The notes below the pieces were generated by a model that searched no databases, had not been told where the DNA came from, and worked only from the letters and a program-made list of their open reading frames with translations. 64,000 nt of DNA. Origin: Tritrichomonas musculus (taxonomy: Eukaryota; Parabasalia; Tritrichomonadida; Tritrichomonadidae). The position numbers and the translations under genes are program-made. Shown one piece after another: positions 26,593 through 36,335 of this stretch (the stretch's first letter is position 1; each line of letters starts with the position of its first letter). The stretch is from the NCBI GenBank assembly GCA_039105265.1, contig JAPFFF010000052.1, positions 496,001-560,000 of the forward strand, read 5' to 3'.

Positions 26593-28203
26593 ACAATGTA
26601 GCTCGTTTATTTTATTTTTCTTTTCTTTTGCTTTCAATGTATAATTTTCGAAATTTAATCTCATAAGAAAAATTTTTAATTGATGATTTTTTAAGAAAAC
26701 ATCTTCCATATTTGATGGTTAATCTTAAAATCCAAAGATATTAAAAGAGAAAAAAATATTTTTTTTTTATAAATTTCAAATTGAGAATAGACTTGTTAAA
26801 GTCCGTTCAATGAGATATAATCAAAAAATAAAAAGTGTAAAAAACCTTGTTTTATCGCATAACTGATAATTTTTAATGACAACTTCTTGTTGTTGAGTGT
26901 ATTACGTGAAATTTGGTGTTTTTGATTGAAAATTGGTTAAAAATTTTATATCTGAATAGATCAAATAATATACCAAATTGTAATGTTTAAAGGTAAAAAA
27001 TTGCCTTGAAGCATATTTAGCGATTGCTTGAAGTTTTTGCTGAGATATTGATGAAATTCTTAAAAAAAAAAAAAGATTAGTAAATAAGATTTTGAGATAA
27101 AATTTTATAAAATTTTAAAAATGAGAAGAAATATTTTATGTCATAATAATTGGGGAAGATTACAATATTCCCTTTTTTTTACTTCACTGATAACACTTTT
27201 TTGCCTTTGGGGAAAAAAAATATCACTTTTTTTAAAAAAAAAAATTACAATTATCACTTTTCTTCAGAAAATCATTTCACTAAAAATAAAAAAAAATGTT
27301 AAGTGCTGCACCTCTCTTAGTAAGGAGAGTTCAAAAAAATATATTTTAATTAGCATCAAGTAACGATTATTTTTATGCAGCTTCTGCTCCGAGTAAAGTT
27401 TAAACTTACCATATCATATTTAAATTAAGCAATCTATTTTCAAAAAGTGCTTGTGGGTAATAGTATATTATAGACAATCGTGTTTTACTTTTATACATCT
27501 AATTTCAGGTATTAATCTCTGCTTTTTCAAAACAATTGTTAATATCAGATAATGAAGTTCCATGCATTTATACTATAAATTTGGCGTTTTCTCGCTTCAA
27601 ATATTATTTTCCATCGTTTTTTGCATGTAATACATGTTGGAAAATCTGTATATTCAAGTTTAAAATATGAAAAAGAGAATAACATGTACCTTCAGGACTC
27701 AGAAGAAGAAGAAGAAGCATGACCATGTAAATTAGGCAAGTTAATTTCTTAATTATAGTTACCATGAAAATTGGGTAACTTGATTTAAATTTTAAAAATT
27801 CCAAATAATCAAGAAAATAATAATTAAATGATATCGTATGATTACTGAATTGAAGAAAGAATGTATCTATTTTGCAGGGATGTTTATCGATAAAAATTTC
27901 TTTTATCGATAAAACCTTCGATAAATTGCTGATGTAAAATAACAACTTTTTGCATTAAATCGTTAAAATTTCATAAAATTTCCCAACAAAAAGTCGATTT
28001 TTACATCAGCAATTATTCGAAGGTTTTATCGATAAAAATTTCTTTTATCGATAAACATCTGTGCTATTTTGTCTAAAAGTCATTCCTATTTCATTTCATG
28101 ATATTTTTACAATTCATCAATTATTTCAAAAAGTTAACCTCAGATAATTATTTTTTATAAGGATAATAATTGAGAAAATATTTGGTCCAATAACTATAAA
28201 AAA
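26593..28203. other. AT-rich spacer with a 179-bp inverted repeat
   Basis: About 1.6 kb without a convincing gene. Short frames at 27121-27363 and 27604-27945 are low-complexity. The notable content is the inverted repeat at 27880-28058, which ends about 145 bp upstream of the pseudokinase gene. No initiator fitting TCA-Y-W was seen next to the ATG at 28204. Confidence 0.6.
27880..28058. repeat. Inverted repeat with 60-bp arms (hairpin or MITE-like)
   Basis: 27880-27939 pairs with 27999-28058 with only a few mismatches, around a 59-bp spacer. Each arm holds two TTTATCGATAAA palindromes and a TTGCTGATGTAAAA end. Size and structure suit a MITE or an imprecise snap-back copy. A structured RNA is also possible. 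Confidence 0.8.
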
Positions 28204-29151
28204 ATGACTGAGCATATAAATGACATTCCTGCATATCTCCTTGATATCGACAATTTCCAAGCTCTTAAAGAGCTCCCAGTTAAGCTAAACGTAGGAAAGC
28301 TTGTCTTAATGAAGCATATACCTACAGGCAGGATTGTGACAGCAAGATTTCTAAATGACGGATTTGCTGACATCCATATTCAACGCCTTTTCTTCCGCGA
28401 AATCTGGATTCAAATCCGTCTTCGTCACCCCTGCATCCAACGATTCCGCGGCTTTACTTTATTACGCGATGACCGCCCTTATACTCCTGCTCTTATTCAT
28501 GATTATTCAAATTATGGCACACTCCAAGACTATATTGATGGAACAATCAAACTTACTCCCACCCAAAAAACCAAAATTGCGTTTGCCATAGCTTATGGTA
28601 TGCAATACGTGCATTCCCTTAATGTTCTTCATCGAAATTTAAAGCCAACAAAGATCCTCTTTAACAAACAACTTGAGCCCTTAATTTCTGACTTCTTTTT
28701 GTCTTTAGTCATCCCTGAAAATCCAAACAAGACAGAAGATCAAGAAAATGAAATTATAGTAGAAGAGAGTGCAGGTACAAAGGAGTGGAAATCACCAGAA
28801 ATGGCAAGCCGTTTGGATGACAAATACCATTTGACTTTGAAGTCCGATGTTTTCCAATATGGCCAAATTATCGGATGCTTATTGTCCGGAAAAGATGTCG
28901 AGGTGTATCCGAACGATGTTGACAAATGGGATCTAACATACGATCAAATTTATCAATCTTATGAATCAACAGAAAAAATGATCGAAATGCTCTATGTGTT
29001 CTGTTTATCTCCAGATTTAGCCTCAAGGCCTTCATTTTCAAAAATTGTTAATGATATGTTTTTATCTGATGACGATTCAAATATTCCAGTTTTTGATGGA
29101 ACTAATCTTGAAGAATTTAAGGAATACAGACAACGTTTGATTAATAGCTAA
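28204..29151 (+). CDS. Protein kinase-fold protein, probable pseudokinase
   Basis: The product has 315 residues covering a single kinase fold of TKL-like type. Recognisable parts are the beta3 strand VTARF, the alphaC region FREIWIQIRLRHPCIQRFRG, the catalytic loop VLHRNLKPTK, the activation start SDFFLS, an APE-like WKSPEMA and the subdomain IX aspartate in KSDVFQYG. Key positions are altered: R48 replaces the beta3 lysine, N145 replaces the HRD aspartate, K150 replaces the loop asparagine, and DFG reads DFF (163-165). Phosphotransfer is therefore unlikely, and a scaffold or allosteric role is more probable. The frame is intact and the rest of the fold is well preserved, so this is a maintained gene. 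It has no extra domains or membrane segment. Confidence 0.85.
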   Translation: MTEHINDIPAYLLDIDNFQALKELPVKLNVGKLVLMKHIPTGRIVTARFLNDGFADIHIQRLFFREIWIQIRLRHPCIQRFRGFTLLRDDRPYTPALIHDYSNYGTLQDYIDGTIKLTPTQKTKIAFAIAYGMQYVHSLNVLHRNLKPTKILFNKQLEPLISDFFLSLVIPENPNKTEDQENEIIVEESAGTKEWKSPEMASRLDDKYHLTLKSDVFQYGQIIGCLLSGKDVEVYPNDVDKWDLTYDQIYQSYESTEKMIEMLYVFCLSPDLASRPSFSKIVNDMFLSDDDSNIPVFDGTNLEEFKEYRQRLINS

Positions 29152-29322
29152 CGAAATATTCAATTTTTTTTAAATAAACGCCAAAAAATTAGTTTTTTTC
29201 TTTTTACATATAACAATGCTAAATTTCTTTCTTAAGAATTTTTTTTTATTAAAATCGCTAAAATACATCTCTGATAATAAAACTATCTCGATTAAGGTAT
29301 TACTTGAAGAATTTTCAATTAG

Positions 29323-29330
29323 AAAAAAAA
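29323..29330 (-). terminator. RNA polymerase III terminator of tRNA-Gly
   Basis: Eight Ts on the minus strand follow the discriminator base directly. Confidence 0.8.
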
Positions 29331-29401
29331 TGCATCGCCCGGGAATCGGACCAGGACCCCCACCTTGGCAAGGTGAAATTCTACCATTAGACCAGCGATG
29401 C
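29331..29401 (-). tRNA. trnG-GCC: tRNA-Gly (anticodon GCC)
   Basis: 71 nt without an intron. The acceptor stem is GCATCGC paired with GCGATGC, followed by discriminator A. The A box reads TGGTCTAATGG. The anticodon arm TCACC-TTGCCAA-GGTGG gives anticodon GCC. The T arm CCTGG-TCCGATT-CCCGG has a T/C mismatch in the middle of the stem and C instead of T at position 55. A poly(T) terminator follows. It lies between the pseudokinase gene and the Asn-rich gene. The T-arm deviations leave a small chance that it is a tRNA pseudogene. Confidence 0.87.
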
Positions 29402-29806
29402 TTCATTTAATAAAAATAATAATTTTTAAAATGTAAGAAAAATAATTTTCTAATTTTCAATTTAGGCGCATTTCTCCTGTATATATAATATATTTCATTC
29501 CCAATGATTGCATTTTTTCAAAAATCATATACATATATCATTATTAAATATACAAGACAAATACTTTATAAATTTCATTATACGAAAGTTATAAATTTAC
29601 TCATTAAAATGAAATATCATTAAAATTGCGACAAATTAAACAAATATATTTAATATATAATGATAAATGAACAATAGGTAAGTTGATAATCATTATAATA
29701 AGAAATTAAATAAAATAAAGATGAAGAAGTAGAACATAATAAACATTAAAATGATATTTTATGATATTTTATAAGATAAGGAGAATACAGTTAATATTGA
29801 TATAAA
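29402..29806. other. AT-rich spacer
   Basis: About 400 bp with no gene. It contains the upstream side of the minus-strand tRNA and the 3' side of the Asn-rich gene. Nothing else is distinctive. Confidence 0.55.
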
Positions 29807-30433
29807 TTACCATGAATTATTTTCCCAGCTATTATCATCTTCCCAACTAGAACTTTGCTTGTTTTTATTAGAATTCGAGTTGTTACCATTTCTAGTATTG
29901 TTATGTCTGTTGTTGGAATTACTTTGATTATTGTTATAGTTACCCTGATTATTATTATAATTACCTTGATTATTATTATAATTACCTTGATTATTATTAA
30001 AATTACCTTGATTATTATTAAAATTACCTTGATTATTATTATAATTACCTTGATTATTGTTATAGTTACCTTGATTATTGTTATAATTACCTTGATTATT
30101 ATAATTAGGTTTGTTGCCTGAATTTGATTCTAGAGGAATATTCCATTCAGGTGGTTCAACATATTGTTTTTTCCATGGGATATTTGGAAAAGGTCCTTGA
30201 GGGTGAGATGGGTCATAATCCCATCCAGGTTGAGGAGATCCCATTGGATAGTCAAAAGTTACTGGAAGAACAAAGGGAACAAGAATTTTTTCTTGTTTTG
30301 GGGAAGCTTGCATAGGAACTTGAGGAGCTGCTGCTTGATTTTGGTTTGTATTATTATTGTATTTATTATTGTTATTAGGTTTGCTATTTTGCCTTTTGTT
30401 TCGGTATCCTCCTCTTCGAAAATTATTACTCAT
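29807..30433 (-). CDS. Asn-rich, prion-like low-complexity protein
   Basis: The product has 208 residues. The N-terminal 40 are basic and Asn-rich (MSNNFRRGGYRNKRQNSKPN), with an RGG-like element that could touch RNA. A Pro/aromatic segment at about residues 45-105 (KILVPFVLPVTFDYPMGSPQ, then GWDYDPSHPQGPFPNIPWKK) is the only part that may adopt specific contacts. Residues from about 113 to 175 are nine near-perfect heptads of the type GNYNNNQ, with F for Y in two. The tail is SSSWEDDNSWENNSW. Composition suggests a phase-separating RNA-binding or granule protein, which is an inference. Repeat number is probably polymorphic. I know no named homologue. Confidence 0.7.
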   Translation of the reverse strand: MSNNFRRGGYRNKRQNSKPNNNNKYNNNTNQNQAAAPQVPMQASPKQEKILVPFVLPVTFDYPMGSPQPGWDYDPSHPQGPFPNIPWKKQYVEPPEWNIPLESNSGNKPNYNNQGNYNNNQGNYNNNQGNYNNNQGNFNNNQGNFNNNQGNYNNNQGNYNNNQGNYNNNQSNSNNRHNNTRNGNNSNSNKNKQSSSWEDDNSWENNSW

Positions 30434-30695
30434 TTTCTTTTAATAAAATTTTGGTTAACATCATATATGCTAACTCCTTTGAAACACGTTAAATATCAAG
30501 CTTTTTTTTTTTTTTTTTTTGAAAAAAAGGAAATATTAGCGCAAGAGCCTTTATTTCATTTCAAATTTAAATAATTTTTCTTAAAAAAAAAATACCTAAA
30601 TTTTGTAAACATTGCCTAATTTATGTAATTAAAATGGAATATTATCTAATAATTGAATCAATACAAAGAATAAAACTATAAAATCAATATTTTAT
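30434..30695. other. Spacer between two minus-strand genes
   Basis: 262 bp, AT-rich, with an 18-base poly(T) at about 30503-30520. No gene or RNA seen. Confidence 0.5.
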
Positions 30696-33600
30696 TTAGC
30701 TAATATAACTTGGGGTTAATATATTTTTATATTGAATAATCAATTCTTCAACATCATTCATCACATGGTCAGAATGCCTATTAATGAAAATCTTTGAGAC
30801 ACTTTTCATAAAGTCTCTATTTTTAACACCTTTAGCTACACAACATTCTTCCATCAAGTCGAATGCCTTAGTTACTCTTTCATCAACACAATCGAACAAA
30901 TATGAATTCAAAATTATCGAAGCCGCTTTCAAAACTTCATCGTCATCTTTCAAATAATTATCATTCATAGTGAAATCCCTTATTTCAAAGATACCCAAAA
31001 TTTTTGCAATTTTCAGTCTAAGTTCGTTACCCAAATTTTTTGCCTTTTCATAACGGCCGTAATTCAAAAACAGCTCTTCATACATAGAGTAATGATTTTG
31101 GGGTATATTAAATATATTTCCTTCCAGCATTTTGTTGATGCTCTCGAGAAGAATGAGCTGCATTGGAAGTGATGAGTTCATCATTTCTTTAATCAAACAA
31201 GTAACGAAATTCAATTCCAAGTCGACATTGATGATGAAGATAGTGTTGTCAATGAACGCCGAGGTTGAGATAATGAATTGATCTTCTTCGTTACAATTTG
31301 AACTATTCAAAAGGTTGAAAATTGAATGCAAATGATTGACAAATAAAGGTGCAATTAATAAACGTGCATCATGAGAGGATTTGTTGAAACAAATGAAAGA
31401 TGATGTCAATGCACGAGTGAGATTTCTTTTCAATTTTTCATTATTTACATTGTTATCATTCAATTCGAGAATTTCCTCGAAAATTTTGAGAACTGTTTCT
31501 CTCTTTGATTCAATTTCAGATGAATAAAGGGGCGACTTTTTGTTAGAGAAAGAACAACATTCCAGAAAAGAGAAGATTAATTGAATGATTTCATTAACAA
31601 TGCTTGAATTATATTCACTCATTTGATGAATAAATGGATCAACATATTTCTCTTTTAATTGGTCGATTGCATTGAAAAAGTGGAATGGTCTAATTGACGG
31701 TTGCTTTGAAATTATTGAGACTAATGGACGGCTGTTCAATGGCATGTTAGGACCTTGCGGAGAGAGCTCAAATAATGCTTTTATTAATGGCGCAAAACAG
31801 TAAGGATTGATTGACATGCTTGAAAAAGTGAGAATGTATTCGGCCATTCTTGCTGTCGTTTTGTTTGATGATATAAAACAAACAACAGGAAGAACAACAA
31901 GTTTAAAGAATTCTATACGATCGTTAACATTCCAATAACAAATATTTTTCATAAAGCCAGAAATCATGTCATATAAAACTTTCGTTGTAATTTCAGGATT
32001 CATTGAGAAAAATTGAGATAAATATTTAATTGATATTTTGTGAAGTTGTGGAATACAATATGGTCCAACGGTTAAGGCATATTGCTCCCATATTTGATGA
32101 TATCTTATATTTGTATATATTGTCTTTTCATTCATTGAATTCATGGCAGATGAAAAGATATTTGGAATGTTTTTGATCAGTATTTTATCGTCTTGAAATT
32201 CGAACTTTTTATGTTGAAAATGATCCCTGTACATGAAGTAACCGTTTGATTGATCAAACAAGAATTCATTGTCAAACAGTTGATAGTTTTCATCATAATT
32301 CCACTTAATTTCAACCTTTTCAAATGATTCAAAAATTTTTTGGACGTCTTCATTAATTTCAATTATGCTGTTCAAATTAATAATATTCGTAGATTTTGTT
32401 CGAATTGCTTCTACAGCTTCAATTTGCTCAAAAACATCTTTACTACTAACCGTTCTTAATGTCAAAGGGAAATAGAGACCATCCTTATTAAATTTGACAG
32501 TTACATTATCCAAAATATTCGGAAATGATGAAATTGTTGGAAAGTTTTTAACTTCAATTTTCTCTTTTGTGAATTTTGATTGCCTTTTTAAGACAATGCA
32601 AAGACAAAGTTCAGCCACATCTGAAATATCTTCATCATAATAAGTGATATTTTGCATTATCAGTGATAATATTGTATCATTAACTGCATAGACACGCTTT
32701 AAACACATGAAAATAATGTGAATTAAAATGTAATTGTAAGTTCGATTGTTTTGATTTTTGTTTATGTGATTATTTTCAATTTCATTGAGTAATTCATTAT
32801 ATTCAGCATTGTTATTTTGAGGAGTTTCAAAAGGAAAACTTAAAATACAAACATTGTCCATGAATCTTTTCAATGTAATTAAACTTTCTTTGTCTTTCAG
32901 ATTGAAATTATTTAAAATAATTAACAACGTTTTACACATTAGTTTTTCATTGTTTAAAAGCGATTTCAGAACTGGAGTTACTTCAATAAAGTTGATGAAT
33001 TCATTAATTGGAATTGAACTTGCATTATTGACAATCTTTTCTATAATTGTTTCAGTGAAAGGATAATAAAATAATGAAACTTTTTTGATCAGATTCAAAC
33101 TTGATGTTTGAATGTTTTCATATTTGCTTGATATGAAGCCAACAATTGTATTTAATAATTCTTTGATATCATCAGTAAAAGGAATGACATAAAGCAGTTT
33201 TCTTTGTTTATAAACTTCAGCTAATTCATTGTATAAAAAGTTGCTGGTAAAGTGTTCTTTTGTTTCTTCAAAAGGCATGAAAAAGTAACTTAAAAAATGT
33301 ATCCTTTCTTGAGAATTTGGCGTGGTTATGCTTGCATATGAACTAAAGAATGAATGACAAATGCTAATTACATGAATAACAATTAAATCATTTTCATGGA
33401 AATCTTTCAGAATTCGAAGCATGCATTTAATAAACTTATCACGAAGAGGAAATGATTTTCTGTAAATGCCAGGTTGATAATGAATTGGATCCAACAAAAC
33501 TTCGTTTATATCTTCTTGTTTAGAACCTTCACTATAAATGTAAATGGATGCAATTAAAGCTGATATTTTATCAACAACTTCGTTTAATAATTTGTTGATT

Positions 33601-35825
33601 TCATGCGAATCAGTTGATGTTAATAATTGATCAAAAATCGGATCAAATATTTCAAAGGATAAATCGGTTGTATCTGGACTTGTTTCCCAATTAATATTGA
33701 AATCATTCAAATGCGCAATTTCTAACGGATTATCCTTTATTTTATCTTCCTTTAACGAAACTCTAACATTAGCTATTCTAGTGAAAATATTCAATGAATG
33801 AGAAATCGCCATCCAGCCAATTTTTCTAATTTCTTCTTCTTTACTTTTTGTGTATTTTGTTAGAAAATCAGTCACTTGCTTGACAGATTCAATTGTTCGT
33901 GAATTACAAATTATTGAGGTTGCATAAATAATAGATAAGAAACGAAGAATGCTTTGATTACTACTCTGCAATTTAAGTTGTCTTTGAAAAGCTTTTGCAA
34001 TTTTATTCGCCTGTTCAGAACTCGAAAAGTAGCAATAATTAGCAATGATGCTTTCGACAATAAAGACACAATTTGAGATATCTTCATCAGCTGCCAGTGA
34101 AGTGAAAATTGGCAAAATTTCATCCATCACTTCACTTGAACAATTTGAAAATAATGAGATAATGAACAATAGAATCATGCACATGAATGAGTCATTCAAA
34201 GTCGATATTTCGCCTTTGACTGATGGAAGCGATTTAAAAATCGATATCAAATTAGTGAAAAGTGAATAAGCGAGCCTTGGATAATCAAAGTATTCGCATC
34301 CTTTAACCGTTTTTTCACTATTAAAAGGAACCTTTAAAAAGCAAGCAACCAAGAATTGTGATATAACAGATTGTAACTCAGGACGATACAAATTATTGAC
34401 TGCAACATGAAATATTGTTTCAAAATTGTCACGAATTTTCTCGTTTTTATCAATTGAAGTGATAAGTGCAGTAAGAATAGTCCATCCACTTTTTGAGATT
34501 CCATAAGCATCCGTTAAATCAATGCATTGAAAAGCCACTTCAAGATAATGGTCAATCGTTGAAGGATTAAGAGCAGTGTCAATTAAAAATGGTGCAAAAG
34601 AGTTCACGTTTTTAATATTCATGATTCTAATCTGACTTATCATTGACAACAGTTTATGTATTTCATCATTAGAAGGTGCCAATTCAACTTTCATATTGAA
34701 ATAAAACTTCTTTTCTTTCTTCTTTTTGATCTTTCTCAAGCTTTTTCGCAACGAAAAATCAAGAAAATCAATAAAATAAACAATGTTTAAAGTCATGTCA
34801 CTTGACGTAGATGGGTGACAGACTGATTTGAATGACACAAAAACATTCTCCAGGAGTTCAAGAATAGATTTCCTTGTTGGCGGTGATATGAAAAGTGCAA
34901 TAACCGTTTTTGGCAAAAGTTTAACCATCTGTTGCTCAAAGTGGATCGGTGCAAAACGGTATGAAATGAGGTCTCTGTTTGGGAACGATAGAGCCTTATT
35001 CTTAAATATTTGGGTGTTGATTAGTTGCTTTATTGTTGGTATTAAAAATGAAAAATCATCTTCAATGTTGACTTGAATTGACTGCAGAATGATCGACATA
35101 ATCATCTGCATGCATTGGTAATTCGAAGTGTCGTTTAACTCAAGAAGAAGATAGTCAATATACAGTTTATATTGGCCTTTGTGTGGTGGACATAGTGCAT
35201 TTAAGAATGATAAATATGCTGGCGTATAATGACCATTGGCTGAAATATGTGGAATGAACTTTTTCACTAGTTGTTTGGTCGTATCTGTATTAGTAAAATA
35301 TTTCGAAATTTTAAAAGAAAGTTCAAAGAAATTCGTGGGCGAATTATTGTCTCCAAATACATTGATTTTGTCTTTGTTAAGATTGTTGCCACGAAGGAAA
35401 AATGACTCGTTTTCTAATACATAATATTTCATTACTTTATAATATGGATGCCAGTCTAATCGAAGACCAGGAATTTCTTTGTTGAGAACGAAGAATTCAT
35501 TCAAAAAAGATGTGGCAATTAGTTGCGTTTTGAAATACTTGACTGGATATATTGTAATTATCTTATATAATAAATTAACGAAATCAATTAATAAAGTATC
35601 TTCTTCTGATTTTATCTCTGATAATGGAAATTTAAAATCTAATATTATCGATATGTTACGGGAATGATCAAGTAAATTATTGATTCGGTGAAAATCATTA
35701 TTATTATATGAATCAAGAAGTTTATCATATAAAAATTGATATGATGACTTAATTTGAGCATTTGTAATTTTATATGATTCTCCTAGTTTTTGGAAAAGTC
35801 CTTGAAAACGCGAAAATTGAAGCAT
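30696..35825 (-). CDS. PA200/Blm10-type proteasome activator
   Basis: The product has 1709 residues, close to the length of human PSME4 (about 1840). The sequence is alpha-helical solenoid (HEAT-type) throughout. The N-terminal region contains PGLRLDWHPYYKVMKYYVLE, typical of the Blm10/PA200 start. The end, FINRHSD...VEELIIQYKNILTPSYIS, aligns well with the family's C-terminal helix and tail. PA200 caps the 20S core and opens its gate without ATP, acting on acetylated histones and unfolded proteins. In the known proteins the last residues form an HbYX motif (penultimate Tyr); here the end is SYIS, so Tyr sits one place earlier. A TCATTT initiator lies 10 nt before the ATG. No close partner genes, but an E3 ligase lies 4 kb away. 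Confidence 0.8.
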   Translation of the reverse strand: MLQFSRFQGLFQKLGESYKITNAQIKSSYQFLYDKLLDSYNNNDFHRINNLLDHSRNISIILDFKFPLSEIKSEEDTLLIDFVNLLYKIITIYPVKYFKTQLIATSFLNEFFVLNKEIPGLRLDWHPYYKVMKYYVLENESFFLRGNNLNKDKINVFGDNNSPTNFFELSFKISKYFTNTDTTKQLVKKFIPHISANGHYTPAYLSFLNALCPPHKGQYKLYIDYLLLELNDTSNYQCMQMIMSIILQSIQVNIEDDFSFLIPTIKQLINTQIFKNKALSFPNRDLISYRFAPIHFEQQMVKLLPKTVIALFISPPTRKSILELLENVFVSFKSVCHPSTSSDMTLNIVYFIDFLDFSLRKSLRKIKKKKEKKFYFNMKVELAPSNDEIHKLLSMISQIRIMNIKNVNSFAPFLIDTALNPSTIDHYLEVAFQCIDLTDAYGISKSGWTILTALITSIDKNEKIRDNFETIFHVAVNNLYRPELQSVISQFLVACFLKVPFNSEKTVKGCEYFDYPRLAYSLFTNLISIFKSLPSVKGEISTLNDSFMCMILLFIISLFSNCSSEVMDEILPIFTSLAADEDISNCVFIVESIIANYCYFSSSEQANKIAKAFQRQLKLQSSNQSILRFLSIIYATSIICNSRTIESVKQVTDFLTKYTKSKEEEIRKIGWMAISHSLNIFTRIANVRVSLKEDKIKDNPLEIAHLNDFNINWETSPDTTDLSFEIFDPIFDQLLTSTDSHEINKLLNEVVDKISALIASIYIYSEGSKQEDINEVLLDPIHYQPGIYRKSFPLRDKFIKCMLRILKDFHENDLIVIHVISICHSFFSSYASITTPNSQERIHFLSYFFMPFEETKEHFTSNFLYNELAEVYKQRKLLYVIPFTDDIKELLNTIVGFISSKYENIQTSSLNLIKKVSLFYYPFTETIIEKIVNNASSIPINEFINFIEVTPVLKSLLNNEKLMCKTLLIILNNFNLKDKESLITLKRFMDNVCILSFPFETPQNNNAEYNELLNEIENNHINKNQNNRTYNYILIHIIFMCLKRVYAVNDTILSLIMQNITYYDEDISDVAELCLCIVLKRQSKFTKEKIEVKNFPTISSFPNILDNVTVKFNKDGLYFPLTLRTVSSKDVFEQIEAVEAIRTKSTNIINLNSIIEINEDVQKIFESFEKVEIKWNYDENYQLFDNEFLFDQSNGYFMYRDHFQHKKFEFQDDKILIKNIPNIFSSAMNSMNEKTIYTNIRYHQIWEQYALTVGPYCIPQLHKISIKYLSQFFSMNPEITTKVLYDMISGFMKNICYWNVNDRIEFFKLVVLPVVCFISSNKTTARMAEYILTFSSMSINPYCFAPLIKALFELSPQGPNMPLNSRPLVSIISKQPSIRPFHFFNAIDQLKEKYVDPFIHQMSEYNSSIVNEIIQLIFSFLECCSFSNKKSPLYSSEIESKRETVLKIFEEILELNDNNVNNEKLKRNLTRALTSSFICFNKSSHDARLLIAPLFVNHLHSIFNLLNSSNCNEEDQFIISTSAFIDNTIFIINVDLELNFVTCLIKEMMNSSLPMQLILLESINKMLEGNIFNIPQNHYSMYEELFLNYGRYEKAKNLGNELRLKIAKILGIFEIRDFTMNDNYLKDDDEVLKAASIILNSYLFDCVDERVTKAFDLMEECCVAKGVKNRDFMKSVSKIFINRHSDHVMNDVEELIIQYKNILTPSYIS

Positions 35826-35831
35826 TATATT

Positions 35832-35837
35832 AAATGA
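35832..35837 (-). promoter_or_regulatory. Initiator element TCATTT of the PA200-like gene
   Basis: The minus strand reads TCATTTAATATAATG, with predicted A+1 at 35835, 10 nt before the ATG. It fits TCA-Y-W and fixes the start. Confidence 0.65.
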
Positions 35838-36335
35838 TTATCGCTCATATCAATTTTCTTTAAACATTCAAATAATTGAATAAATTTGGTTGAAAATAAA
35901 ATTTTATCCCCCCTTTTTGAATGCTTTTCTGCTCATTCAAAAAAATGTTAAATATCATTAAACACAATATCCTTATTAATTTTGAATAATACATATTATA
36001 TATATTATTTATAATTTAGAAAAAAGATTAATTACATTAAAAAGAATTTGCAAATAAAAACGTCACCTTTTAATATCTTATTTTATAATGCTTAATGAGA
36101 AAAATATATCATAATGGCTAATATTAATTAAAAACACTTCCTTTTCAAGAATCCAAATGATAAAGATATACCTTGAAGAATACAATTAAAATATTATTAT
36201 ATTGATCAAACAGAAGTTTTTTTTTAAATAATTGGCTATTGTTGCTAAAAATATTTCAATTGACATATGATTTTATTATATTAATCTATTGAAAATTTTA
36301 CATAACTGTTGATAAATGATCAAAAATCAATACTA
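35838..36335. other. AT-rich spacer before the Sel1 gene cluster
   Basis: About 500 bp without a gene, tRNA or strong repeat. Confidence 0.55.

Noticed and set aside
27121-27945. Two frames of 80 and 113 residues in the spacer before the pseudokinase gene
   Set aside because: Lys/Ile/Phe-biased low complexity as expected from AT-rich DNA; the second has no initiator or domain.
29170-29410. Frames of 64-78 residues on both strands
   Set aside because: They overlap tRNA-Gly and owe their Gly/Pro content to it.
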